This document shows positions 8,669-17,541 of a stretch of 64,000 bases of DNA, piece after piece. The stretch spans positions 62,001 through 126,000 of the forward strand of contig NZ_WBMS02000020.1 in assembly GCF_008923205.2 (NCBI RefSeq), written 5' to 3'. Numbering within the stretch: position 1 is the stretch's first letter; each line of letters begins with the position of its first letter. The DNA comes from Actinomadura physcomitrii. GTDB lineage: Bacteria; Actinomycetota; Actinomycetes; Streptosporangiales; Streptosporangiaceae. The position numbers and the translations under genes are program-made. A model generated the notes under the pieces. The model searched no databases, was not told where the DNA came from, and saw only the letters and a program-made list of their open reading frames with translations.

Positions 8669-9849
8669 CGCCCGGCCTCCGCTTCGTCCCGGGACGTGCC
8701 CGCCGCGGCGAGCGCCGCGGCGAACCCGCGGTGCAGGTGCTGGGGCGCGGGCTCGTTGCGGCCGAAGACGACCGTGTCGAGCAGTCCGGTGCGGACGCCG
8801 GGCTCGGTACGGCCGGCGACCCAGAAGTCCTCGCCGTCGACGACCGTCTCGCAGATCCACGGCGCCTGCTCGACGAACTTCTTCCGCTCCTCCTCGCTGA
8901 GCCCGGGCCGCATGTACGAGGTGTGCACGACCTCCGACGTCGCCTCGTCGACCGGCAGGATCTGCCACAGCTCCACGTGCCGGCTGTCGAAGGTCAGCTG
9001 GGTGTTGGGGAACAGCGCGTACTGGTAGCTGAAGTGCGCCGTCACGTCGCCCCATTCGCTCTCCGGCTTGCCCCGCAGCACGTCGATGGACCGCAGCGCC
9101 GAGCAGTTGCGCAGGTGCGGACCGAAGGCGTCGAAGGTCAGGACCCCGCCGTAGGCGTACGCCGCGAGCGTCGTCCGGTGCAGGTAGTTGAAGTGGTAGT
9201 TCTCGCGGAAGGTGTCCAGGGTGACCTTCCAGTTGGCCTTGACCGGGTGGACGTGCGGGTCGCTGAACGGCTCCCAGTCGGCGAAGTCGAGCATGGCGAA
9301 CTCGTCGATGAGCCCCGGGCCGAGGAACCCGTCGAGGTCGAGCGGGGGGCCGCCGGGGCGCAGGCGGCCGATGACCAGCCCGTAACCCTCGGCGACCGGC
9401 AGTTCCACCAGCCCTTTGTCCTCCTTGCACATGCCGGCGAAGGCGTCGTCGACGGGGACGCGGGTCAGCCGACCCTGAAGGTCGTAGGTCCAGGAGTGGA
9501 AGGGGCAGGTGAACTTCTTCGCCTGCCCGCCGCCGTCGGCGACCCGCACGCCCCGGTGCCGGCAGGCGTTCGCCAGCGCGTGCACCTTCCCCTGCTCGTC
9601 CCTGGTCAGCAGGATCGGCGTGCCGCAGATGTCGACGGTGCGGAACGTCCCGGGCCCGGGGAGCGCGCCCGACAGGCAGAGGACCTGCGGATGGTTCCGG
9701 AACAGGACCTCGACCTCCCTGGCATGGTGCTCCGCCGAGTAGATGTCGGTCGACAGCTCCATCACGTCGTCGGCGAGATCGGTGGTGCGGTTCTCGATGT
9801 GGTGCAGCAAGCGGCGCGCGAGACTGCGCTCGAGTGCTTCCCTGTCCAC
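8665..9849 (-). CDS. Rieske non-heme iron oxygenase, large subunit
   Basis: Aromatic-ring-hydroxylating oxygenase alpha subunit, 394 residues. The Rieske [2Fe-2S] motif is CRHRGV...CPFHSW (CxH and CxxH) near residues 92-115. The mononuclear iron site follows as ENYHFNYLH near 204-212, with a later Asp ligand in the C-terminal catalytic domain. It would need a reductase and ferredoxin, and neither is adjacent. GTG at 9849 has GAGGAGGAG directly upstream. It is the first gene of a Rieske-livF operon read from a promoter with the shared AGTGAGT element. The substrate is probably an aromatic or alicyclic acid brought in by the Liv system. Confidence 0.93.
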   Translation of the reverse strand: MDREALERSLARRLLHHIENRTTDLADDVMELSTDIYSAEHHAREVEVLFRNHPQVLCLSGALPGPGTFRTVDICGTPILLTRDEQGKVHALANACRHRGVRVADGGGQAKKFTCPFHSWTYDLQGRLTRVPVDDAFAGMCKEDKGLVELPVAEGYGLVIGRLRPGGPPLDLDGFLGPGLIDEFAMLDFADWEPFSDPHVHPVKANWKVTLDTFRENYHFNYLHRTTLAAYAYGGVLTFDAFGPHLRNCSALRSIDVLRGKPESEWGDVTAHFSYQYALFPNTQLTFDSRHVELWQILPVDEATSEVVHTSYMRPGLSEEERKKFVEQAPWICETVVDGEDFWVAGRTEPGVRTGLLDTVVFGRNEPAPQHLHRGFAAALAAAGTSRDEAEAGR

Positions 9850-9961
9850 GGTCTCCTCCTCGTCGGCCGTCGGCCGTCGGCGACTGGACGGACGGTCGGT
9901 TAGGGATGGTCAAGGTGAACGGCTCCGGGCCGGTGGCGGCCGGCGCCTGCGCTCGCCAACG

Positions 9962-9990
9962 AGCCTAGATAGTAACCACTCACTCTGCAA
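9962..9990 (-). promoter_or_regulatory. Promoter of the Rieske-livF operon with operator in the spacer
   Basis: On the minus strand TTGCAG (9990-9985) and TAGGCT (9967-9962) are separated by 17 bases, and the spacer holds AGTGAGTGGTTACT (9984-9971). The same architecture precedes the binding-protein gene at 11288-11316. A repressor bound here would block RNA polymerase directly. The rest of the 9850-10053 gap shows nothing else. Confidence 0.65.
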
Positions 9991-10053
9991 TGGGCGGCGC
10001 CGCCTGCGGTAACGGCGCTTCGCGGGTCGCGCCCCCAGGGGACTGCCGGAGGG

Positions 10054-11226
10054 CTAAGGAGTCTTGATGGTGTAAGGCTTGGGCTCGGTCACCACCGGCT
10101 CGCCGTTCTCGTACACGCCCTTGGTCGCCGAGGTGTTCTTGATCCGCGGCATCGCGGGCACCGGCGTCGCGGTGAAGTCGATCGGAGCCGTCGCGCCCAT
10201 GGTGTCGAACGCCTTCTGCCCGTCCAGCCAGGCTTTGATCTTCTCCGCGTCCGGCCCGCCCGCCGCCGGGATGATCTTCGTGAGCAGCTTCATCCCGAGC
10301 CAGGCGTTCAGCGCGCCGTCGGCGATGGGGTTGGTGATGCCGCCCACCTTCGGCCCGTACTTCGCGATGTCGGCCTCGAACTCCTTGCGCACGGTTCCGC
10401 CGTAGGCCAGGACTCCGAGGTTGGGCTGCCGCAGATCCGTCAGCGTCCTCACCACCTGCGGCGAGACCTCGATGCTGGGGATCACCCAGCGGAGCCGGGT
10501 GAGGCCGACCTGATGGCAGGCCTGGATCAGCGACGGACTCTGGCCCGCGCTGATCGCGAGCACGGCGGTGTCCGCGCCCGTCTCCTTGATCTTGAGGCAG
10601 GTGGGCTGGAAGTCGGCGGTGGTCGCGGGCAGCGTCACCGAACTGACCCCGATCGACTTGGGGTAGTAGGTGGTCGCGCGCTTCCGGCTCTCCTGGGCGA
10701 TGACGCTGTCCGAGGACACGTACGCGACCTTCCTGGTGGTCGGCGGGAGCATCTGCGGCACGATCCAGTACTGCACCAGCACCGGCTGCAGCACGTAGAC
10801 GCGATCGTTCTTCAGCGAGTCCAGGCTCGACCCGAGGCTGGCCCACGAGATGCTCTTGGCGGCCTTGAGAGCCGGGACGAGGCCCGCCTCCATGTTGCCG
10901 TCGTCGCCCACCATCATCAGGACCCTGTCCTGCGTCAGCAGCTTCTGCGCACACAGCGCGGCACCCTGCGGGGTGCCCTTGTCGTCGCAGACGACGACCT
11001 CCACCTTGCGTCCGCCGATCCCGCCCGCGCCGTTGATCGCCGCGGCCGCGATCTTGGCCCCCTGCGGTACCCAGGGATGGGAGTAGGAGCTGGTCTGCAG
11101 CCCCGCCATGATGCCCAGCTTGATCGGACCGTCGCCGTCCGCCCCGCCTCCCCCGGCCAGTCCGCACCCCGAGCCGGCCAGCGAGACCGCCGCGAGCGCG
11201 GCCGTGAACCGATGACTAATGCGCAT
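10054..11226 (-). CDS. ABC transporter substrate-binding lipoprotein (LivK-like)
   Basis: A 390-residue extracellular solute-binding protein of the periplasmic-binding-protein type I, LivK-like class. The start at 11226 gives a clean lipoprotein signal, MRISHRFTAALAAVSLAGSG followed by Cys, with a GGAG ribosome site; a GTG 45 bases upstream would spoil the signal peptide. The mature part starts IKLGIMAGLQ and contains NGAGGIGGRKVEVVVCDDKG, the usual opening of LivK/amide-binding proteins. It should deliver ligand to the fused permease at 5-7.9 kb. Its promoter shares the AGTGAGT operator with the Rieske operon. Confidence 0.92.
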   Translation of the reverse strand: MRISHRFTAALAAVSLAGSGCGLAGGGGADGDGPIKLGIMAGLQTSSYSHPWVPQGAKIAAAAINGAGGIGGRKVEVVVCDDKGTPQGAALCAQKLLTQDRVLMMVGDDGNMEAGLVPALKAAKSISWASLGSSLDSLKNDRVYVLQPVLVQYWIVPQMLPPTTRKVAYVSSDSVIAQESRKRATTYYPKSIGVSSVTLPATTADFQPTCLKIKETGADTAVLAISAGQSPSLIQACHQVGLTRLRWVIPSIEVSPQVVRTLTDLRQPNLGVLAYGGTVRKEFEADIAKYGPKVGGITNPIADGALNAWLGMKLLTKIIPAAGGPDAEKIKAWLDGQKAFDTMGATAPIDFTATPVPAMPRIKNTSATKGVYENGEPVVTEPKPYTIKTP

Positions 11227-11287
11227 GTCACTCCAGAGAGCAAGGGCCCGGGCGTGCCGGCCGGACCACATCCCCGACCTGGGCTGG

Positions 11288-11316
11288 AGCGTAGTCAGTA
11301 ATTACTCACTCCGCAA
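11288..11316 (-). promoter_or_regulatory. Promoter of the binding-protein gene with operator in the spacer
   Basis: On the minus strand TTGCGG (11316-11311), a 17-base spacer holding AGTGAGTAATTACT (11310-11297), and TACGCT (11293-11288). The layout and the sequence up to the bases CATTGC in front of -35 match the Rieske operon promoter. Confidence 0.65.
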
Positions 11317-11360
11317 TGCCTCCGCCTCAGGAGACACGGAGGGCGACTACGATCAATCAG

Positions 11361-11374
11361 AGTGAACATTTACT
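11361..11374 (+). promoter_or_regulatory. Operator-like element before the second amidohydrolase gene
   Basis: AGTGAACATTTACT is a close relative of the AGTGAGTNNTTACT element in the promoters at 3.2, 9.97 and 11.3 kb. It lies 80 bases upstream of the ATG of the divergent amidohydrolase gene. No clear -35/-10 pair is seen around it. Confidence 0.4.
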
Positions 11375-11440
11375 AATCAAGTGCGGATCGCTAGGGTGAG
11401 GGCGAGAGCCCGTGGAGTTCCGCCGCCTTTGGAGGAGAAG

Positions 11441-12616
11441 ATGGTGAAGCTGGCCGAAGGTGTCCGGGTCATTGACGCGGACGCCCACCTGACCGAGCGG
11501 CACGACCTGTTCACCGAGCGGGCACCCAAGGGGTATGAGGACAAGGTCCCCCACGTCGTACGGATCGACGGGGTGGACATGTGGGTGCTCGAGGGCAAGA
11601 CGTTCGGAAAGGCGGGATCCGGCGGCACCATCGACCCCGAGGGCAAGAAGCATCCCTTCCGGACCTCCCAGGGCGGGTCCTGGGGCATCGACGACGTCCA
11701 CCCGGCGGCGTGGGACACCAGGGAACGGGTCCGCCTGCTGGACGACCTCGGTATCGACGCGCAGGTGCTCTACCCCAACTCCATCGGTATCGGCGGCCAG
11801 AACCTGTACAACTCCGTCAAGGACAAGACGGCCGTCCGGCTCTGCCTGCAGCTGTACAACGAGGCCATGGCGGAAGTGCAGGAGGAGTCGGGGAACCGGC
11901 TGCTGCCCATGCCGATCATGCCCGCGTGGGACATCGAGGCGTGCGTGCGCGAGGCGAAGCGGTGCGCCGAGATGGGCTTCCGGGGGGTCAACATGACGGC
12001 CGACCCGCAGGACTCCGGCTCCCCCGACCTGGGCGACCCGGCATGGGACCCGTTCTGGGAGGCGTGCGCCGGCCTCAATCTGCCCGTCCACTTCCACATC
12101 GGCGCGAGCCAGACGGCCCTCTCCTACTTCGGCACCACCTACTGGCCCAGCCAGGACGACTACGTGAAGCCGGCCATCGGCGGCGCGTCCCTGTTCCAGA
12201 ACAACTCGCGGCTGCTGCTCAACAGCGCGTACTCGGGGATGTTCGACCGCCACCCGAACCTCAAGATGGTCTCCGTCGAAAGCGGCATCGGGTGGGTGCC
12301 CTTCATGCTCGAAGCGATGGACTACGAGCTCGAGGAGAACGCCCCGGAGTGGTTCGACAAGCTGCAGAAGCTCCCGTCGGAGTACTTCCGCGACAACTGG
12401 TACGCGACGTTCTGGTTCGAGACCGGCCGCGGTGACCTGCAGCATCTGATCGACGCGGTCGGCGAGGACAACGTCATGTTCGAGACCGACTTCCCGCACC
12501 CCACCTGCCTGCATCCCGACCCGGTCGAGAAGGTGACCGAGAAGATCGCCACCCTCCGGCCCGAGTCGCAGCGCAAGGTCATGGGCGGCAACGCCGCCAA
12601 GCTGTACAAGCTCTAG
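11441..12616 (+). CDS. Amidohydrolase family 2 protein (ACMSD-like)
   Basis: A TIM-barrel metal-dependent hydrolase or decarboxylase of the amidohydrolase 2 family, 391 residues. It has the opening VIDADAHLTE (the HxH motif reduced to DAH), PVHFHIGAS with the barrel His near residue 215, HPNLKMVSVESGIGW, and FETDFPHP with the catalytic Asp near 350. ATG at 11441 has GGAGGAGAAG directly upstream; a start 60 bases earlier is less likely. Relatives decarboxylate or hydrolyse ring-cleavage products or other carboxylates. The divergent promoter shared with the binding-protein gene and the common operator element put it in the same pathway. Confidence 0.9.
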   Translation: MVKLAEGVRVIDADAHLTERHDLFTERAPKGYEDKVPHVVRIDGVDMWVLEGKTFGKAGSGGTIDPEGKKHPFRTSQGGSWGIDDVHPAAWDTRERVRLLDDLGIDAQVLYPNSIGIGGQNLYNSVKDKTAVRLCLQLYNEAMAEVQEESGNRLLPMPIMPAWDIEACVREAKRCAEMGFRGVNMTADPQDSGSPDLGDPAWDPFWEACAGLNLPVHFHIGASQTALSYFGTTYWPSQDDYVKPAIGGASLFQNNSRLLLNSAYSGMFDRHPNLKMVSVESGIGWVPFMLEAMDYELEENAPEWFDKLQKLPSEYFRDNWYATFWFETGRGDLQHLIDAVGEDNVMFETDFPHPTCLHPDPVEKVTEKIATLRPESQRKVMGGNAAKLYKL

Positions 12617-12667
12617 GGCGTGCTCGGCAAGCGCCTTCGTCCCGCCCGGTCGGGCGCTGAATCGGGG

Positions 12668-13783
12668 ATGGACGCGATGCGGGTGCTGGTGGTGGGAGGG
12701 ACCGGACCGACGGGCCCGCACGTCGTGCGGGGGCTGCTGGAGCGCGGCCACGACACCACGATCTTCCACCGCGGCGCCCATGAGCCGCCGGAGCTCGCCG
12801 GTGTCGAGCACATCCACGGCGACCCCCACTTTCGCGCGTCGATCGACGACGCTCTCGGGTCGCGCCGGTTCGACCTCGTCATCGCCATGTACGGGCGGCT
12901 GAGGCACCTGGCCGCGGCGCTGGCCGGCCGGTGCGGCCGCGTGGTCGGCATCAGCGGGGTGCCGATCTACCGCGGGTACTTCCCCGGCGACGGGTGCGGG
13001 CACCTGCCGGTCCCCGTCACCGAGGACCACCCGGTCGCCGACGACGCCTCCGCCGGTCCGGCCGCGCGGTTCTCCCTCAGGCTGGCGGAGGCGGAGAAGG
13101 CGCTGTTCACCCACCACCCGGAGGCGACGGTCCTGCGCTTCCCCATGCTCTACGGGCCCAACAACGCCCGGCCGCACGAATGGTCGGTGGTGCGGCGCGT
13201 CCGCGACGGCCGCCGCCACATGATCCTTCCCGACGGCGGCCTCCAGATCCACACGCGGTGCGCCGCGCGCAACGCGGCCGCGTTCGTGCTGGCGGCGATC
13301 GACCGGCCGGACAGCGCCGCCGGACAGGTCTACAACTGCGGGGACCCGGCGAACTGGTCCCTGCGCGAGTGGGCCGAGACGATCGTGCGCCTGCTGGGAG
13401 CCGACCTGGAGATGGTGGCGGTGCCCGGAGAGATCGCCGTCGAGGCCGCGACCACCCTGCTCCCGCTGGGCGGCACGACGGCGGCCCATTGCGTCCTGAG
13501 CACCGAGAAGGCGCGGCGCGAACTGGGCTACCGGCCCGCCGTCGACCCGATCGAGGCGCTGGAGGACGTGCTCGCCTGGTACGAGACGCAGCCCGATTTC
13601 GACGCGGCCGCGTACCCGTCCTTCACCGATCGCTTCGACTACGAGACGGAGGACGCCCTGATCGCCGAGTACAGGGCCGGGGTCCGCCGCGCGGCCTCCG
13701 CCGTCCGCCAGCGCCCGGCAGCGCCGGTGCACAGCATGCCGCACCCTCGAACCCCTGGGACGGTGGACCATCGTGGACGCTGA
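12668..13783 (+). CDS. NAD-dependent epimerase/dehydratase family protein
   Basis: An extended-SDR protein of 371 residues. The N-terminal dinucleotide-binding loop is VLVVGGTGPTGPHVVRG; a later RFPMLYGPNN segment and a C-terminal ELGYRPAVDPIEALEDVLAW are typical of NAD-dependent epimerases/dehydratases. The classical YxxxK motif is not obvious. Two ATGs, at 12668 and 12677, are possible and the ribosome site is weak for both. The gene follows the amidohydrolase gene by about 50 bases and overlaps the next gene by 11 bases. The reaction is not predictable; a lactone- or alcohol-processing role fits the pathway. Confidence 0.83.
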   Translation: MDAMRVLVVGGTGPTGPHVVRGLLERGHDTTIFHRGAHEPPELAGVEHIHGDPHFRASIDDALGSRRFDLVIAMYGRLRHLAAALAGRCGRVVGISGVPIYRGYFPGDGCGHLPVPVTEDHPVADDASAGPAARFSLRLAEAEKALFTHHPEATVLRFPMLYGPNNARPHEWSVVRRVRDGRRHMILPDGGLQIHTRCAARNAAAFVLAAIDRPDSAAGQVYNCGDPANWSLREWAETIVRLLGADLEMVAVPGEIAVEAATTLLPLGGTTAAHCVLSTEKARRELGYRPAVDPIEALEDVLAWYETQPDFDAAAYPSFTDRFDYETEDALIAEYRAGVRRAASAVRQRPAAPVHSMPHPRTPGTVDHRGR

Positions 13784-14633
13784 AGACGGGCAGGTCGTCG
13801 TGGTGACGGGCGGCGCCGGCGGGATCGGCCGGGCGGCGGTGCTCCGCTTCCTCGAAGCGGGCGCCCGCGTGGTCTTCGGCGACCTGAACGCGGAGAACGC
13901 GGAACGGCTTCTCGACGAGGCCGATCGGTCCCGGGTCGGCTTCGTCCCCACGGACGTCTGCGACGAGGACCAGATCGCGGCGCTCGTCGGCGCCGCGGTC
14001 GACCGCTTCGGCCGGCTCGACGTCATGTTCAACAACGCCGGTGTGGGCGGCGCGTTCGGCCCGCTGACGGAGATCGACGCCGCCGACTGGGACCGGACCT
14101 TCGCGGTGATCAGCCGCGGGATGTTCCTCGGGACCAAGCACGCGGCGCGGGCGATGATCGCGCAGGGCGGCGGCGGGACGATCGTCAACAACGCGTCCGT
14201 GGCGGGCCTCGGCGGCGGTGGCGGGCCGACCGCGTACTCGGCGGCCAAGGCGGCCGTCATCAACTTCACCGCCAACGCCGCCGTCGAGTTGGCCGCGCAC
14301 CGCATCCGGGTGAACGCCGTGTGCCCGGGCCTCGTCAACACTCCGCTGGTGATGGGAAAGGACGAGGCCTCGATCCGCGAGCGGATGCCGCTGTTCCAAC
14401 CGTGGCCCGACCTCGGCCGGCCAGAGGACATCGCCGGGCTCGTGCTGTACCTCGCCGGGCCGGACAGCGCGTTCGTGACCGGGGAGGCGATCCGGGCCGA
14501 CGGAGGCATGGTCGCCTGGGGGCCGCGCATGACCGGTGTCGCCGACCCGCGAGGACTGACCAGCCGGTACGCCGGGTTCGCCGACGGATCGACGGGCCGG
14601 CCACCGACCAAACGCCCCATAACCGGCGCCTGA
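13773..14633 (+). CDS. SDR family oxidoreductase
   Basis: A classical short-chain dehydrogenase/reductase of 286 residues. It has cofactor loop TGGAGGIGRA at 12-21, NNAGVGG near 87, catalytic Ser in NNASVAG and YSAAK near 155, and VNAVCPGLVNTPL. An Asp after beta-2 (FGDLN) favours NAD over NADP. GTG at 13773 lies inside the preceding gene, so translation is probably coupled. Together with the epimerase-like gene it would oxidise or reduce an alcohol/ketone intermediate. Confidence 0.92.
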   Translation: MDAEDGQVVVVTGGAGGIGRAAVLRFLEAGARVVFGDLNAENAERLLDEADRSRVGFVPTDVCDEDQIAALVGAAVDRFGRLDVMFNNAGVGGAFGPLTEIDAADWDRTFAVISRGMFLGTKHAARAMIAQGGGGTIVNNASVAGLGGGGGPTAYSAAKAAVINFTANAAVELAAHRIRVNAVCPGLVNTPLVMGKDEASIRERMPLFQPWPDLGRPEDIAGLVLYLAGPDSAFVTGEAIRADGGMVAWGPRMTGVADPRGLTSRYAGFADGSTGRPPTKRPITGA

Positions 14634-14660
14634 CCCCGGCCCGGATCCCACGGCCGGCGG

Positions 14661-15296
14661 TTACAGCACCTCCTCGCGGACGGCGACGAACCAGTGCTCC
14701 CCGACCAGGTCGTCCTCGCCCGTCCCGTCGACGTGCTCGGCGAACCAGGCGATGCGCTCGCGCAACCCGTCGAGGTCGTCGAAATAGACCTCGTTCACGG
14801 CATCGAAGGGCCAGGTGCCCTCGCTCTTCGGCAGCGGATGGTTCTGCACGTAGGCCTGCCCCCGCGCGCGTGCGGGTATGGCCACCGCGCCGACGCGGCC
14901 CGCCCGGTCGCGCCACCGGTCGGAGAACTCGTCCGGCGTGAGGTGCTCGGCGCGCCGGGCGATCGCCATGTGCTTCAGTCTCGCGCCGCCCTCCCGCCAC
15001 CGCCGCTCGAGCCATTCCGCGCCGCGCAGCGGGTGCTCGCGGACGACGACGACCTGGCCGCTCCCCGGTTCGGCGGCGCCGTCCGGTGAGGCGAGCCACG
15101 ACGCGAACCGCGTCAGATGGGCGGCGTCGGCGAACCATTGGAGGCTGATCGCAGCGAACCGGGGCCCGGGGAGGACGTCGGGCAACGCGGTGCACAGCAC
15201 CGTCCGGACAGGACGGACGTCCTGCGGGGCGGGAAGCGCGGCAGCGGCGCCGTGATCGGCGGTGGTGTGGTCCATCAGGCGGATGCGTTTGATCAC
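14661..15296 (-). CDS. EthD-domain-like protein
   Basis: A 211-residue protein whose second half, LKHMAIARRAEHLTPDEF and then FDAVNEVYFDDLDGLRE, resembles the dimeric alpha/beta-barrel EthD family. The first half may be a second, diverged copy. EthD-type proteins accompany P450 and ring-cleaving systems, often with poorly defined roles (ether or decarboxylation chemistry). It lies downstream of the VOC dioxygenase gene on the same strand with a 95-base gap that has its own AGTA-type element. Its function is not established. Confidence 0.7.
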   Translation of the reverse strand: MIKRIRLMDHTTADHGAAAALPAPQDVRPVRTVLCTALPDVLPGPRFAAISLQWFADAAHLTRFASWLASPDGAAEPGSGQVVVVREHPLRGAEWLERRWREGGARLKHMAIARRAEHLTPDEFSDRWRDRAGRVGAVAIPARARGQAYVQNHPLPKSEGTWPFDAVNEVYFDDLDGLRERIAWFAEHVDGTGEDDLVGEHWFVAVREEVL

Positions 15297-15313
15297 GATG
15301 AGGCGATGATAGC

Positions 15314-15330
15314 AAATACTCGCTTACTTA
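15314..15330 (-). promoter_or_regulatory. Weak match to the shared operator
   Basis: On the minus strand, TAAGTAAGCGAGTATTT just upstream of the EthD-like gene, with TATCAT downstream as a possible -10. It resembles the AGTGAGTNNTTACT family only loosely and is listed because of its position. Confidence 0.25.
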
Positions 15331-15391
15331 GCGTCCCCAGTGCGGCGCTTGGCGTTGTTCGATCTCACAATCGAGTCCTTGTGCGGCACGG

Positions 15392-16321
15392 TCAGCGCGC
15401 CTTGTAGGGGCGGACGGTCTCGTTGGGCTGCATGGTGAAGTGATGGCCCCACATCTCCGGCCTCTTGCCCTTGCGGAGATCCACGTACTCCACGGAACGG
15501 GGATCGGACTCCTTGATCGGCAGGCCGTCCCAGCCGTACTCGATGAAGAAGCCGGCCGGGGTGTGGATGTAGTAGGACACGGTCTGGTCGCCGACATGGC
15601 GTCCCAGCTTCATCAGCAGGTCGGTGTTCCCGTCTCCTCCGAGGACGTCGTAGTAGGAATAGCCGACGTCGTCCAGCGACCGGCATTCGATGTAGACATG
15701 GTGCAGCCCGAGCATGCCCGGCATCTCCAGGAAGGCCACGTTGTGGTGGCGCGGGTTGGCCCGCAGGAACCACATCTCTCCGAGCGGCTCGTTGAGCCGG
15801 ACGATGTCGCTGGGCTTGAATCCCAGGACGTCGATATGGAAGTCCACCGCCTCGCGCGCGTCCGGGACGATGAACACGATGTGCCCGAGGCCCTGCTCGC
15901 CGGTGACGAAGCCGTCGTGGGGCCGCGGCGGGTCCCAGAGCCTGTAGTCGGCGGACTGGTAGCAGTACGCCTCGTACGGCTGCCCGAAAGGGTCCTCGAA
16001 GGTCACCAGGTCCAGCACACCGCGGGACTCGGCGAGCTCACGCGACGCCCGCCGCGGGTTCGCGCCGGCCTTCTCGAGCTTGGCGGCCAGGGAGTCCAGA
16101 TCCCGGTGGGACAGGACCTCCCAGCCGACATAGGCCAGTTCATGCTCGTCCCCGGGGTGGATCGACAGGCGGTAGTCGAAGTCGTCCAGCTTGACCCGGA
16201 CGGCGCCGTCGTCGCCGTCGGGGCCGAGCATGCAGGCGAAGACGTCGGGCGCCCAGGTGCGCCACTGCTCGTAGGAGGGCGACCTGACGCCGACGTACCC
16301 CAGCTTGGCGATCTCCTGCAT
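15392..16321 (-). CDS. VOC-family extradiol ring-cleavage dioxygenase-like protein
   Basis: A two-domain vicinal-oxygen-chelate protein of 309 residues, close in plan to 2,3-dihydroxybiphenyl dioxygenases (BphC class). The likely iron ligands are His in GLGHIVFIVPD near 150, His in GLHHVYIEC near 210, and Glu in IHTPAGFFIEYGWDG near 260. The last motif matches the extradiol signature well. ATG at 16321 is preceded by GGAAGGG; the longer frame upstream adds a non-conserved leader. It would cleave a catechol-type intermediate made by the oxygenases of this region. Confidence 0.88.
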   Translation of the reverse strand: MQEIAKLGYVGVRSPSYEQWRTWAPDVFACMLGPDGDDGAVRVKLDDFDYRLSIHPGDEHELAYVGWEVLSHRDLDSLAAKLEKAGANPRRASRELAESRGVLDLVTFEDPFGQPYEAYCYQSADYRLWDPPRPHDGFVTGEQGLGHIVFIVPDAREAVDFHIDVLGFKPSDIVRLNEPLGEMWFLRANPRHHNVAFLEMPGMLGLHHVYIECRSLDDVGYSYYDVLGGDGNTDLLMKLGRHVGDQTVSYYIHTPAGFFIEYGWDGLPIKESDPRSVEYVDLRKGKRPEMWGHHFTMQPNETVRPYKAR

Positions 16322-16521
16322 GTCATCACCCTTCCTTCTCAGTCGAGGCGGGCCGGCCGCCTGCGCGGCGTTCCCCGCCGTCAAACCGCCGAATGCGGCC
16401 ATTCTCCGGCGCCGGTTCCGCGTAGCGGAGAAAACCGAATTGTTTCCACCATGTATTTCCAGCGATGCTAGGAGCAGAGCCGCCGCTCTGAGAAATTGAT
16501 GTGACTGATAGCAGGTATGGA

Positions 16522-17451
16522 TCATCGGTCACCGGGGGCCTGGGCCTGGGCGACGGCGAAGAGCTGTTCGCGCAGCCACACATGGCCCGGGTCGCCGTCC
16601 CGGCGGACGTGCCAGTAGGCCAGCTGGCGGAGCGGGCGCAGTGGCGACTCCAAGGGCAGGACGACGAGTTCCGCCGCCTCGGCGACGCGCAACGCCAGCC
16701 GCTCGGGGATGATGGTGATCAGCGGCGTCCCCGTCACCATGAACGGCATCGCGGCGAAGCTGCTCGCCCCCGCCTCGACGTTGCGCGTGATCTGCAGGCC
16801 GTCCAGCTCCTCCTCGACGAGGCTCGTCCCCTCGGGTGGCACGTAGGCCAGGTAGGGCCGGCCGGCGAGGTCCGCGGTTGCCAGCCGGCCGGCCGCGGCC
16901 AGCGGATGCTCCCGCCAGACGGCGCCCACGAAGCGGTCCTCGATCACCGTCGCGCTGGAGCAGTCCGGCAGGTCGCCGGGGCCGACCAGGCGGTCCGGGA
17001 TCACGGCGACGTCGATCTCGTCGCGCTGCAGGTCGGACAGGTAGCCCAGGGGCGGCGGGCTCAGGTCGACGCGCAGCCCGGGCGCCTGCGCACCGAACCG
17101 GGCGAGCAGCGGCCGGATCAGCATGATCCCCACGTAGTCGCTGGCCACCAGCGAGAACGTGCGGGCGTCGGCGGACGGATCGAAGCCCGGAGGCCGCAGG
17201 ACCGACTGCTCGACGGTCGCCAGCACCTCGCGCACCGGCCCCGCCAGCGCCTGCGCCCGAGGCGTGAGGACCAGCGCCCGGCCGTGCTTGACCAGCAGGG
17301 GATCGTCGAGGTTCCTGCGCAACCGGGCGAGGGCCGTGCTGACGGCGGGCTGGGAGAGATGCAGCCGTTCGGCGGCCCGGGTGACGTTCTGCTCGCGCAG
17401 CAGGGTGTCCAGGACGACCAGCAGATTGAGGTCGAAGCCGCTCAATTCCAT
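16522..17451 (-). CDS. LysR family transcriptional regulator
   Basis: A 309-residue regulator. Residues 1-65 carry the winged helix-turn-helix (FDLNLLVVLDTLLREQNVTR and LSQPAVSTALARLRR), and the rest is a substrate-sensing domain of the NodD/PnbR kind. ATG at 17451 has AGGAGGAGG upstream. It lies between the VOC gene and the FAD monooxygenase gene, all on the same strand, and is a candidate inducer-responsive activator of one of them. A typical T-N11-A site was not located. Confidence 0.93.
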   Translation of the reverse strand: MELSGFDLNLLVVLDTLLREQNVTRAAERLHLSQPAVSTALARLRRNLDDPLLVKHGRALVLTPRAQALAGPVREVLATVEQSVLRPPGFDPSADARTFSLVASDYVGIMLIRPLLARFGAQAPGLRVDLSPPPLGYLSDLQRDEIDVAVIPDRLVGPGDLPDCSSATVIEDRFVGAVWREHPLAAAGRLATADLAGRPYLAYVPPEGTSLVEEELDGLQITRNVEAGASSFAAMPFMVTGTPLITIIPERLALRVAEAAELVVLPLESPLRPLRQLAYWHVRRDGDPGHVWLREQLFAVAQAQAPGDR

Positions 17452-17541
17452 TCTGGTCCTCCTCCTAAGGGAAGACACGAGGTCCTCAACGCCGCGATAG
17501 GCGCGTCCCTTGAACGAAGCCCCGGATGCACTGGGAAACGG

